The translations under genes and the position numbers were made by a program. Positions 1 to 5,723 of a stretch of DNA of 5,723 nt are shown here, in pieces. The stretch is taken from the NCBI GenBank assembly GCA_010672185.1, contig JAAHHL010000516.1, forward strand, positions 1-5,723. Direction: 5' to 3'. The DNA comes from Caldora sp. SIO3E6. GTDB lineage: Bacteria > Cyanobacteriota > Cyanobacteriia > Cyanobacteriales > Coleofasciculaceae. Below the pieces are notes generated by a model that ran no database searches, had not been told where the DNA came from, and saw nothing but the letters and a program-made list of their open reading frames with translations. Position 1 is the first letter of the stretch; each line of letters begins with the position of its first letter.

Positions 1-24
1 CAAGATAAGATTTAAGCTGAGCTT

Positions 25-63
25 GTAGGTTGGGTTGACGTATGGGATGTCAACCCAACTTAC
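25..63. repeat. Palindromic repeat, 15-bp stem
   Basis: Positions 25-39 (GTAGGTTGGGTTGAC) pair with 49-63 (GTCAACCCAACTTAC) around a 9-nt loop; 14 positions are Watson-Crick and one is a G/T. GTTGGGTT...AACCCAAC palindromes are familiar as dispersed intergenic repeats in cyanobacterial genomes (general knowledge, not a search). It lies downstream of the minus-strand gene at 107-697 and could mark the end of its transcript, but no T-run follows the stem on either strand, so a factor-independent terminator is not supported. Confidence 0.7.
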
Positions 64-101
64 CATTCCCCATTCCCCATTCCCCATTCCCCATTCCCCA
101 T
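63..101. repeat. Heptanucleotide tandem array (CCATTCC)n
   Basis: The 7-bp unit CCATTCC is repeated perfectly five times from position 63, followed by a partial CCAT, ending 5 bases before the stop codon of the minus-strand gene. It resembles the short tandemly repeated repetitive (STRR) heptamers, such as CCCCART, described in filamentous cyanobacteria. Copy number probably varies between strains by replication slippage. Confidence 0.9.
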
Positions 102-106
102 CATGT

Positions 107-697
107 TCACACAATAGGATTATCAACAGTTGCCAGCTGTTGTCCCTGAGTAGCATTAGTTGTCAGTGCATCTTGGTTAGCCCATTGACGATAATCTAAT
201 ACCAACTGGTGCATCAATTTTCCCTTGATTCTTGCCAAAACACTCTTCAGTAAGCCATTACCAGTAGTTTCCAAAACTGGGGCAGGAGTCAGGGAAAAAG
301 GAAATGGCACATCCACATTCACCTGTAAATCCGCTTTGCCTGTGAGTAGAGTAACTCCCTTTCTACGTATCGGATAAAGTCTGCCTTGGAGTTTGAGGGC
401 AAAGCGTTGATTGATATAGTCCAATCCCTTAATCTCACAACCTACAGAAGTTAGATGAACTGTACCTGCTGCATCTGCCCACACCTGCAAATCCACTATT
501 GGCTGGAAGCTAAGGGACATAAAGTGCAATGGGCGCATTCTGAGTCGAAAACAGTCCTGACTTAGTTGCTTAACCAAACTGGGGTCTGCGATCGCAGATA
601 CTAGGCGTTGAGGCTGACGCAAGTAGTGCTGAATGGGTACAGGTTGTTCAAGCACCTTGATTTCTACAGACTGGGAAGCAAAGAACCGGCTAGTCAT
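107..697 (-). CDS. DUF1997-like protein
   Basis: A 196-residue intact reading frame resembling the DUF1997 family of cyanobacteria and plastid-bearing eukaryotes, whose biochemical role is not established. Recognisable stretches are the N-terminal SQSVEIKVLEQPVPIQHYLR (about residues 9-28), RLRMRPLHFMSLSFQPIVDL (about 51-70), a central VGCEIKGLDYINQRFAL segment, and GNGLLKSVLARIKGKLMHQL (about 146-165). The length fits the family. There is no signal peptide and no clear membrane segment, so a cytosolic protein is inferred. A HIP1 site (588-595) lies inside the gene. ATG at 695-697 is chosen because the family-like sequence begins within ten residues of it; no clear Shine-Dalgarno precedes it, which is common in cyanobacteria. 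It is transcribed away from the IS region and appears to be a stand-alone gene. The family call comes from recognition, not from a search. Confidence 0.82.
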   Translation of the reverse strand: MTSRFFASQSVEIKVLEQPVPIQHYLRQPQRLVSAIADPSLVKQLSQDCFRLRMRPLHFMSLSFQPIVDLQVWADAAGTVHLTSVGCEIKGLDYINQRFALKLQGRLYPIRRKGVTLLTGKADLQVNVDVPFPFSLTPAPVLETTGNGLLKSVLARIKGKLMHQLVLDYRQWANQDALTTNATQGQQLATVDNPIV

Positions 698-824
698 AAA
701 GATATATGCCGTAAAATATTCTCATTTTTTTAACTATTCTTAATTTTATTAGAAAAATCGCTACAATAATTACGGCTTGTTAAAAAAGTCTCTTAATTCG
801 TGGAACTTAAGGTGAAAAGCACTT
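698..824. other. AT-rich upstream spacer
   Basis: Region upstream of the minus-strand DUF1997-like gene. It is very AT-rich, especially 715-770, and presumably holds that gene's promoter, but I see no -35/-10 pair good enough to place one. No reading frame or RNA gene is seen. Confidence 0.5.
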
Positions 825-868
825 GAAGCTGGGGAGCGGAGGAGCTAGGGAGCTGGGGAGCTAGGGAA
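825..868. repeat. Octanucleotide tandem array (GGAGCTRG)n
   Basis: About five imperfect 8-bp units (GAAGCTGG, GGAGCGGA, GGAGCTAG, GGAGCTGG, GGAGCTAG) run from 825, followed by GGAAGAAG. Purine-rich GGGAGCT-type tandem repeats like this are a common intergenic feature in cyanobacteria. It ends about 38 bp before the IS terminus. Confidence 0.8.
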
Positions 869-906
869 GAAGAGAGAATTGATAATTTTTGGATACAACG
901 CTCAAG

Positions 907-1041
907 ACTCACCGTTCGCTCAAATCAAATGCCTCTAGCCCAATAAATCGCCCAAGAGTGTAGTCTGGGTAAGTAGTTGAGAGATAAGACAGGCTTGACA
1001 AATTGAGGGAAACTCACTCGGAAAGAGCCGACGACCTACCA
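907..1041 (+). repeat. Left arm of 135-bp inverted repeat (IS left end)
   Basis: Matches the reverse complement of 3385-3519 without gaps, with 9 mismatches by hand count (about 93 % identity); the outermost 43 bases are identical. It covers the non-coding IS end (907-1002) and the first 13 codons of the transposase. Confidence 0.92.
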
Positions 1042-2728
1042 GTAATCATCCATTGGCTTCAACAAATGGGGATTGAAGAATTAATTGACCAAGAGCTACC
1101 AGCTCCTCATGGTAATCGGCAGGGATTAAGTTATGGGAAATTAGCACTGTTGTTATTAACCTATATTACTAGTCAAGCCGACCATCGACTCTGTGCGGTT
1201 GAACCATGGGTAGTATTACATCATCGCACCTTGGAATGGGCTACCGGTTGGAAAATTGGTTTCAAAGATGCCACTGATGACCGATTAGCTGACTTATTAA
1301 AGCTGTTGGGTTCTTCTCAACATCAAGCCATAGAGACCATCTTTACCAAGTTAGGACAGCATCTAATACGTGCTCATGAATTGCCCACTGACCAAGCTCG
1401 TAGTGACACCACTAGTTTTTCAGTTTACCATCAACCTCCAGAACAAAGTAATGGAGAATCTTTGCTTAACGCAAGGCTATAGTAAAGACCATCGCCCAGA
1501 CTTGAGACAATATCGTCAAATGTTGGCGACTTTAGACCCGTTAGCTCTACCTGTATTGGGAGCAACTTTACCAGGTCAAGGAACAGACGAATCTCATTAT
1601 CTACCTACTTGGATACAGCTCACAGAAATTATTGGACACAAAGAGTTTTTATTCCTAGCGGACTGCAAAGCATCTAGTTGGGTAAATCGAGCTCTGATAG
1701 ACACCGAAGGAGGGATTTACTGTTTTCCTCTGGCGATGACTAAACCTCGTCCAAAAATCTTATTTGATTGGCTAACCAATCCGCCAACAGAGGTCAGGGA
1801 AATTACCACCGAAGATGCTGAAGAAACTGACCCGGCTCTGGGTCAAGGTTTTGAAGTTCCATTAGGCAGTATCTGGTGGGATGGGGATAACCAACAGTGG
1901 CATCGCTGGTCAGAAAGATGGTTTGCCGTTTGTTCTTATGCTTTGCGAGAGCGTCAAATTAAAGGACTATTACAACGTCTTGTTAAAGCCGAACTTGCCT
2001 TAGAAAAACTGGCTGTACGACCAGGAAAAGATGGTTCTATTTTAGAGAAAAAAGTCAGAGAAATTCTACAACGCTATCGAGTTACTCACTATCTGGTTGG
2101 GGAAATCAACTCCAAGATTCACTATGAAAAGGTCTATGAAGGTAGCGGTCGTCCCAATGCTAAAACTCCTTTTCGTCGTGTCCGTCGAACAACCTGGAGC
2201 TTAACTTATCATCGTTGTGAGGCAGAAATTGAGACTTTTCAAACTCTAGCTGGTTGGCGATTGTATGTGACCAATGCGTCGGAGGAAAGACTAAGTTTAG
2301 AAAAGGCAGTTTTTGCTTATCGCGAACAATGGCAACCAGAGCGAGGTTTTCATCGTTTCAAACGGGGTCGCTTGCCCGCTTTACCTGTCTACTTTCAAGA
2401 TGAACAAAAAATTCGAGGATTAATGTTTTTGTTGACAATTGCCCTGCAAGTGTTCACCTTAATGGAATATGTCGTTCGCCGTCAGTTAGCTGCTCAAAAA
2501 CAGTCTCTGGCTGGTCTCTATGAAGGCAATCCTAAACGCACCACCCAGCGTCCGACCGCAGAACGATTGTTAGCAGCTTTTCGTGAAATTACTCTCTATT
2601 TTCATCGAGATGGCTCCACTGAAATTACTCCTCTCAATGCTCTCCAGAAAAGGATTTTAAATCTCATGAAAATTTCTCAATCTATCTATATTCTTCCCCC
2701 TTTAGTTCTGGAGTTTAGACTAAGATAA
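1003..2728 (+). pseudogene. IS1634-like (DUF4277/DDE) transposase, frameshifted
   Basis: Two overlapping frames encode one transposase, split at 1465-1470. The upstream frame reads to ...GESLL, then hits TAG at 1480-1482; the downstream frame continues TQGYSKDHRPDLRQ. Skipping one A (1468 or 1469) joins them into about 574 residues, the usual size for the family. Residues 1-115 match the DUF4277 N-terminal domain (ERADDLPVIIHWLQQMGIEE, HGNRQGLSYGKL). Catalytic DDE candidates in the joined protein are D135 (SDTTSFSVY), D220 (FLADCKAS) and E446 (QPERGFHRFK), with Y at -7 and K at +7 of the Glu as in the IS4-type YREK signature. The long gap between D220 and E446 is typical of this superfamily. 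The start is a TTG at 1003, preceded in frame by TAA at 985-987; no ATG is available, and AGG at 991-993 is at most a weak ribosome site. A +1 programmed shift is possible but no classic slippery heptamer is evident, so mutation is the simpler reading. Confidence 0.85.
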
Positions 2729-2731
2729 AAT

Positions 2732-2753
2732 AGCCCAGTCTTCTTTTTGGGCT
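2732..2753 (+). terminator. Weak hairpin after transposase gene
   Basis: AGCCCA (2732-2737) can pair with TGGGCT (2748-2753) across a 10-nt, T-rich loop, 4 bases after the transposase stop codon. No T-run follows the stem, so efficient intrinsic termination is doubtful. Confidence 0.3.
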
Positions 2754-2935
2754 GATAGTTGAGTAAATTGAGAGATAAATTTAGTCTAAGTCTTCTTATT
2801 TTTAGTTTTTTTATAGGTACTTAAGGGAGTTACTCAAAATTTAGGCTTTTTAAATTTTCTCCCTTTTTACTTTTCCGTTTTTGTGAATATTTGTAACTGA
2901 TAAGACTCTCTTCAAGTGACTCACTCCAGCCTACA
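2754..2935. other. AT-rich gene-free stretch
   Basis: No credible reading frame. It is rich in T-runs and shares the 11-mer TTGAGAGATAA (2768-2778) with the IS left end (977-987) in direct orientation. It may be the tail of the IS or pre-insertion DNA; I cannot tell which, because no right IS terminus is visible. Confidence 0.5.
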
Positions 2936-3059
2936 ACTGGGAAAGATTGGGCGGCGCAGCGGAGGTTGAGGCGCTCCCTTACTGCGTCTCGCCACCTTTT
3001 ACTATATCTGGACTGGGGAGTGCTTCAACCCGCCCAATAAGCGCGCAGCGTTTCCCAGT
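2936..3059. repeat. Long imperfect hairpin, 32 potential pairs
   Basis: Three nested stems: 2936-2944 (ACTGGGAAA) with 3051-3059; 2946-2953 (ATTGGGCG) with 3031-3038; and 2964-2978 (GGTTGAGGCGCTCCC) with 3016-3030, the last including two G/T positions. The terminal loop is 2979-3015 (37 nt). The bulges at 2954-2963 and 3039-3050 each contain the octamer GCGCAGCG, once on each arm. It is more GC-rich than its surroundings. It could be a miniature folded repeat element or a structured RNA; no known family is recognised. Integron attC was considered and rejected. Confidence 0.75.
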
Positions 3060-3384
3060 GGCCGCATTTAATCGAGGATTAGCGCTCGATGCCAGCTCGT
3101 GCTGTTAGCGCCGCCTCTCCTAGAGTAAGCAATTGCACGCACTCTTGGAACACCATCGACCAAATTGAGCGATTTTTTATCTTGCGGACTATCAGACTTT
3201 GGAGCCTCGCACCCGTAACTAGTCTAAACTCCAGATCTGACCTAGAAGCACAGTATTGCAATGGTTACACGATCGCATGGCAGGATTCGCGATTAACACT
3301 CGCGAAATATTCTGTCTTTTTTCCCCAAATCCCAACTTATAAAAGCCCCTTGACAACTGCCATACAGCCAAAACTAGTCACCAA
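3060..3384. other. Gene-free stretch with small palindromes
   Basis: No protein family is recognised in any frame. Visible structures are ATCGAG...CTCGAT (3071-3076 with 3085-3090) and TTCGCGA...TCGCGAA (3286-3292 with 3300-3306). A 16-base match to the 3' end of the transposase gene lies in inverted orientation at 3220-3235. Short frames on both strands (minus 3079-3261, plus 3089-3478) are open, but the plus one runs into the IS remnant and neither resembles a known protein. Confidence 0.5.
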
Positions 3385-3519
3385 TGGTAGGTCATCAGCT
3401 CTTTCTGAGTTAGTTTACCTCAATTTTTCAAGTCTGTCTCATCTCTCAACTACTTACCCAGACTACACTCTTGGGTGATTTATTGGGCTAGAGGCATTTG
3501 ATTTGAGCGAACGGTGAGT
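3385..3519 (-). mobile_element. Inverted IS left-end remnant (second IS copy)
   Basis: Reverse complement of 907-1041 at about 93 % identity with no gaps, ending exactly at the same outer base. Read on the minus strand it holds the IS end and the first 13 transposase codons, but codon 3 is TAA (LR*TNSERADDLP). Of the five mismatches in those codons, three are synonymous (TCG/TCA, GCC/GCT, GAC/GAT) and two are not (GAA/TAA, CAC/AAC). It is therefore a remnant of a diverged sibling IS, not a recent duplicate of the copy at 907. Inward of 3385 similarity stops abruptly. The outer edge abuts the truncated STAND gene. Confidence 0.88.
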
Positions 3520-5007
3520 ATGGACTTTTAACCAATAAAGAACTCTGTTCCTTCCTCCGAAGTTTTGCTGAAGGTAATCATCAATCCTTTTGCCTGGTGA
3601 CTAGTCGTGCTCCTCTACTGGATTTACTTGACTATACTACTTACACTGAGCGGGAAGTTAACCCTTTAAGTATTGAACAAGGAAGCACTTTACTCAAACG
3701 ACTGGGAGTTAAAGGTAAAAATGCCGAATTAGAGCAAGTGGTGAAGGATTGGGGAGGTTATGCCCTAATGTTGAGCCTGATTGCTGCTTATTTAAATAAG
3801 AGAGGTGGTGCGGTTAAACGTATTAGGGAAATTCCTCCACCGGCAACGAATGAGTCTCTTGAGGAGCGAGTTCAAACCATACTTGGTTATTATGACAAAA
3901 ACCTGAAAGAGGCGGAACGGGAAATGCTCACGGTGCTGAGTGCTTTTCGATTACCGGTACCTTTAGAAGAAGATATCTTCCGTCGAGTCATCTTTGAAGG
4001 GGGAACGGGTACTCCCTGGATACCCAAACCGCTGAGATATGATTGGCTAGACCGGCTTATTGAATTATTTTATAAGTTATGCGATCGCATCTTCAAACGA
4101 GAACTTAGTGAATCCCCTAGACTAGACCGCAAACTCCAAGCACCGGTTAATACGCTGAACCATAAAGTATTTAAGGCGATGATTACTCGGTTAATCAAAA
4201 CCAGAGTGCTGCGCAAAGATAGCAAAACTGTTGCTTATTATAGTCTTCAGCCTCTGATTCGGGCTCATTATTTAGAGGAATTTAAAACAAGTTCTGATTG
4301 GTTCCGACAAACTCATCAACGGATTGCCGATTACTACCTACAGATTGCTGGACCGATACCGGAACAGCCGAGAATAGAAAATATTTTACCTGCTGTTGAA
4401 GGAGTTTATCACCTTTGTCAGGCACGGGAATTTGATCAGGCTTTTGGTATTTTTTGTGAGCGTTTTATTGATAATGAGCATTTCCTATTGAGCAATAAGT
4501 TAGATGCCGAGGATATCTGTATTGACTTACTCTTTGAGTTTATCCACGATCGAGACTTTACCCAAGATCCGCAGGTTACAGAGACTATAGCACAAGCTAT
4601 TGTAAGGCGATCTAGAAGCAGCAGGTCAAAGTTTTCAAATTGCTGAAGATTTACTTCATCAGGCTCGACCAGATTTGTTATATATGTATTCTAACTGAGG
4701 AACTTACTATACTGATTATCTCAGAAGGCTCAAACAACGCTGGGCTGTAAAATATATGCAGGATGTGGAAACTGCCCAGACAGACTTAACCGAAGCACTA
4801 GATTATGCTTTATCTGGTGGTTACCGTCTTGATGAAGCAGATATCCGAGTTAGTTTAGCTTGGATGTACTATAGCAGAGGTGAGGCCAAAAGAGCTAAAG
4901 AAGAAGCGGAACGAGCAAGGCTGATGAGTGAAGAGATGGAATATCATTGGGGTCAAGTTGATGCGATGGAAGTGTTGGATAAAGTGGAATTGTCAGGATG
5001 CCAGTAG
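3520..5007 (+). pseudogene. STAND (NB-ARC-like) NTPase with TPR tail, truncated and decayed
   Basis: Protein-like sequence starts at the IS junction (YGLLTNKEL, from 3519-3521) and runs in one frame to 4646. It reads SFCLVTSRAPLLDL (TSR sensor-like motif, 3585-3626) and, counting from GTG 3597, GGYALMLSLIAAYL (53-66, GLPL-like), winged-helix segments (about 108-131 and 189-225, with YSLQPLIRAHYLEEF), then an alpha-helical TPR-like region. Walker A and B would lie upstream and are absent, so no ATPase activity is expected. At about 4600-4608 the frame shifts: DLEAAGQSFQIAEDLLHQAR continues in another frame to a TGA at 4696-4698, and the same frame resumes as AQTDLTEALDYALSGGYRLD (about 4777-4836) to the TAG at 5005-5007, giving a good TPR end. 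The link around 4699-4755 looks shortened. Intact relatives use STAND ATPases as signal-triggered switches in signalling or defence; the original ligand is unknown. GTG 3597 is internal to the domain and not a real start. A HIP1 site is at 4081-4088. Confidence 0.85.
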
Positions 5008-5017
5008 AGAATTTAAG

Positions 5018-5039
5018 ACAGGCTGGAAGCCTGTTCCAC
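5018..5039 (-). repeat. Dispersed hairpin repeat, copy 1
   Basis: On the plus strand ACAGGCT-GGA-AGCCTGT followed by TCCAC (7-bp stem, 3-nt loop). The minus strand reads GTGGAACAGGCTTCC... It lies 11 bp after the stop of the STAND pseudogene. The same 27-base block (5015-5041) recurs at 5184-5210 and 5241-5267. Palindromes of this GTGGAAC form recur in cyanobacterial intergenic DNA (general knowledge). Confidence 0.85.
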
Positions 5040-5106
5040 GGGGATCTCATTTATAAAAAAAGAGAGTTGATATAAAATCCGGCTAAACACTTATCGTATC
5101 CTTTCA

Positions 5107-5150
5107 CCTTGCAACCTTGCTTCTTTCCTTCTGCCCTCTGCCTTGTTGCA
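5107..5150. other. Pyrimidine-rich low-complexity stretch
   Basis: CTT/CTGCC-rich sequence (CTTGC, CTTCT, CTGCC motifs repeated loosely). It is similar in character to low-complexity intergenic tracts of cyanobacteria. No gene is seen in 5040-5179. Confidence 0.4.
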
Positions 5151-5179
5151 GCCAAAATGTAAGTATTCAAGCGAACTTG

Positions 5180-5293
5180 GTATAAGACAGGCTGGAAGCC
5201 TGTTCCACGGAGAGTTAATTCTCTTTAGCTTGTGTCGTATAAGACAGGCTGGAAGCCTGTTCCACGGAGAGTTAATTCTCTTTAGCTTGTGTC
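5180..5293. repeat. Perfect 57-bp tandem duplication containing hairpin copies 2 and 3
   Basis: Unit 5180-5236 is repeated exactly at 5237-5293. Each unit begins GTATAAGACAGG, carries the ACAGGCT-GGA-AGCCTGT hairpin (5187-5203 and 5244-5260) with TCCAC after it, then AGAG-TTAATT-CTCT and TTTAGCTTGTGTC. Because 57 is divisible by three, an open frame at 5143-5382 shows a 19-residue repeat, but nothing else suggests it is translated. Confidence 0.92.
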
Positions 5294-5400
5294 ATGTCTT
5301 TCTTAAGCCACTATATATGTGCGCACATTTTCTCATTATGAAATGGTATCAAACAATAATAACAAAGTCAACTGAATTATGATGCAAACTCAACAACAAT
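5294..5400. other. Gene-free spacer
   Basis: AT-rich sequence with one GTGCGCAC palindrome (about 5319-5326). No gene, RNA or promoter that I can support. Confidence 0.4.
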
Positions 5401-5440
5401 TGCCAGTACTTCTGTGGAACTGGCATCTTGCCAGTACAGA
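5401..5440 (+). repeat. Dispersed hairpin repeat, variant copy 4 with alternative pairing
   Basis: ACTGGCA (5419-5425), TCT loop, TGCCAGT (5429-5435), preceded by GTGGA. A second TGCCAGT at 5401-5407 can compete for the same ACTGGCA, so two mutually exclusive hairpins are possible. Flanking CTGT (5412-5415) and ACAG (5436-5439) can extend the main stem past a GGA bulge. Compared with copies 1-3 read on the minus strand, the stem differs at paired positions that remain complementary. Confidence 0.75.
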
Positions 5441-5613
5441 GATTAAGCCATTTGCTCCCAATATTTGCAACCAATCCTCAATTCTCGATTCCTCTGGTTA
5501 TCGCTTGGGCGGGTTTTGTCTTAAGACTTTCACTAAATGCGTTAACGGCAACCCTAAACCATTGGTGTCAACTTAAGCTTAGACATAGCTGACTAGCTGG
5601 ATTCCCTAACTCA
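5441..5613. other. Gene-free spacer before terminal repeats
   Basis: A 65-codon frame (5379-5576) crosses the hairpin repeat and has no recognisable family, so it is not called. Sequence around 5574-5600 (TTAAGCTTAGACATAGCTGA) loosely resembles the inner end of the terminal repeats and might be a degenerate copy. Confidence 0.4.
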
Positions 5614-5633
5614 CCTTGGATTCAAATCCAAGG
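5614..5633. repeat. 9-bp palindrome attached to terminal repeat
   Basis: CCTTGGATT (5614-5622), CA, AATCCAAGG (5625-5633). It abuts the minus-strand repeat copy at 5632-5665. The plus-strand copy is followed by CCTGGA at the window edge, which could be the first arm of an equivalent hairpin. Confidence 0.8.
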
Positions 5634-5665
5634 CTAATAGCTCAAGTCCATTAAAATGGACTAAA
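5632..5665 (-). repeat. 34-bp hairpin repeat, inverted copy A
   Basis: Read on the minus strand: TTTA, stem GTCCAT, loop TTTA, stem ATGGAC (plus positions 5646-5661), then TTGAGCTATTAGCC. It forms an inverted pair with 5686-5719 across a 20-bp spacer. The outer 17 bases (5632-5648 with 5703-5719) are perfectly complementary. Confidence 0.88.
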
Positions 5666-5685
5666 TTCTTCGGCTTCACCTTAAG

Positions 5686-5719
5686 TTTAGTCATCTTTAG
5701 ATGACTTGAGCTATTAGCC
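5686..5719 (+). repeat. 34-bp hairpin repeat, copy B
   Basis: TTTA, stem GTCATC (5690-5695), loop TTTA, stem GATGAC (5700-5705), then TTGAGCTATTAGCC. It has the same length and layout as copy A, with the inner three stem pairs all different yet still paired. The window ends four bases later, so the rest of the element is not visible. Confidence 0.88.
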
Positions 5720-5723
5720 TGGA

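Larger units (their letters stand above)
907..2728 (+). mobile_element. IS1634-like insertion sequence (right end not located)
   Basis: The left end is placed at 907 because the sequence from there inwards is repeated in inverted orientation at 3519, and similarity stops at exactly these two bases (ACTCACCGTTCG outermost). The element carries a DUF4277/DDE transposase (1003-2728). The given end is only that of the transposase gene: no inverted match to the left terminus is visible in 2729-2935, so the true right end is unrecognised or lost. No target-site duplication is apparent: CTCAAG precedes 907 and ATGGAC follows 3519. The transposase is frameshifted, so the copy is probably not autonomous unless the shift is bypassed. 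Confidence 0.75.

Noticed and set aside
902..2916. TCAAG at 902-906 and 2912-2916 as a target-site duplication defining the right IS end
   Set aside because: The sequence inside 2911 is not an inverted match to the left terminus; a 5-base match is expected by chance.
2931..3065. Integron attC site (imperfect palindrome of similar size)
   Set aside because: The outer ends lack the RYYYAAC and GTTRRRY core boxes, and there is no cassette array or integrase nearby.
3079..3261. 60-residue minus-strand open frame
   Set aside because: No recognisable family, no ribosome site, overlaps small palindromes and the transposase-like 16-mer; best explained as chance or remnant sequence.
3089..3478. 129-residue plus-strand open frame
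   Set aside because: Its last third is the antisense of the IS left-end remnant and the rest has no protein-like features.
5143..5382. 79-residue frame with a 19-residue internal repeat
   Set aside because: The repeat comes from the 57-bp DNA duplication of a palindromic element; no protein similarity outside it.
5015..5440. CRISPR array
   Set aside because: Repeats are palindromic, differently oriented and irregularly spaced, and the two regular units are identical throughout with no variable spacers.
5379..5576. 65-residue open frame
   Set aside because: Runs through a hairpin repeat and shows no known motif; start lacks a convincing ribosome site.

Overview
The window reads as chromosomal DNA of a cyanobacterium, probably a filamentous, repeat-rich one. 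The evidence is two perfect HIP1 octamers (GCGATCGC at 588-595 and 4081-4088), a CCCCATT-type heptanucleotide tandem array, several palindromic dispersed repeats of a cyanobacterial style, a DUF1997-type protein, and a STAND/TPR protein of the kind common in large cyanobacterial genomes. Species cannot be fixed from the sequence.

Layout. 1-106: a 15-bp-stem hairpin and a 7-bp tandem array, downstream of a minus-strand gene. 107-697 (minus): an intact DUF1997-like gene, the only convincingly intact gene here. 698-906: AT-rich spacer ending in an 8-bp tandem array. 907-2728: the left end and transposase gene of an IS1634-like (DUF4277/DDE, IS4 superfamily) insertion sequence; the transposase is broken by a single-base frameshift near 1468. 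2729-3384: gene-free, with an AT-rich tail, a striking 124-nt imperfect hairpin (2936-3059) and small palindromes. 3385-3519: an inverted 135-bp copy of the same IS left end, 93 % identical by my count and ungapped. 3520-5007: the C-terminal part of a STAND (NB-ARC-like) NTPase with winged-helix and TPR regions, cut off at the IS junction and carrying a frameshift and an in-frame stop. 5008-5723: no credible gene, but a cluster of hairpin repeats from two families, one of them carried inside a perfect 57-bp tandem duplication and the other present as an inverted pair.

Interpretation. This is an accessory region in decay rather than a working operon. At least two related IS copies landed here in opposite orientation. 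One abuts the STAND gene, whose missing ATP-binding half is not found on the far side of the IS pair, so material was probably lost by IS-mediated deletion or recombination. No intact new system is visible. The most interesting signals are the repeats: in two separate hairpin families the stem bases differ between copies but stay paired, which suggests the fold rather than the sequence is what has been kept.
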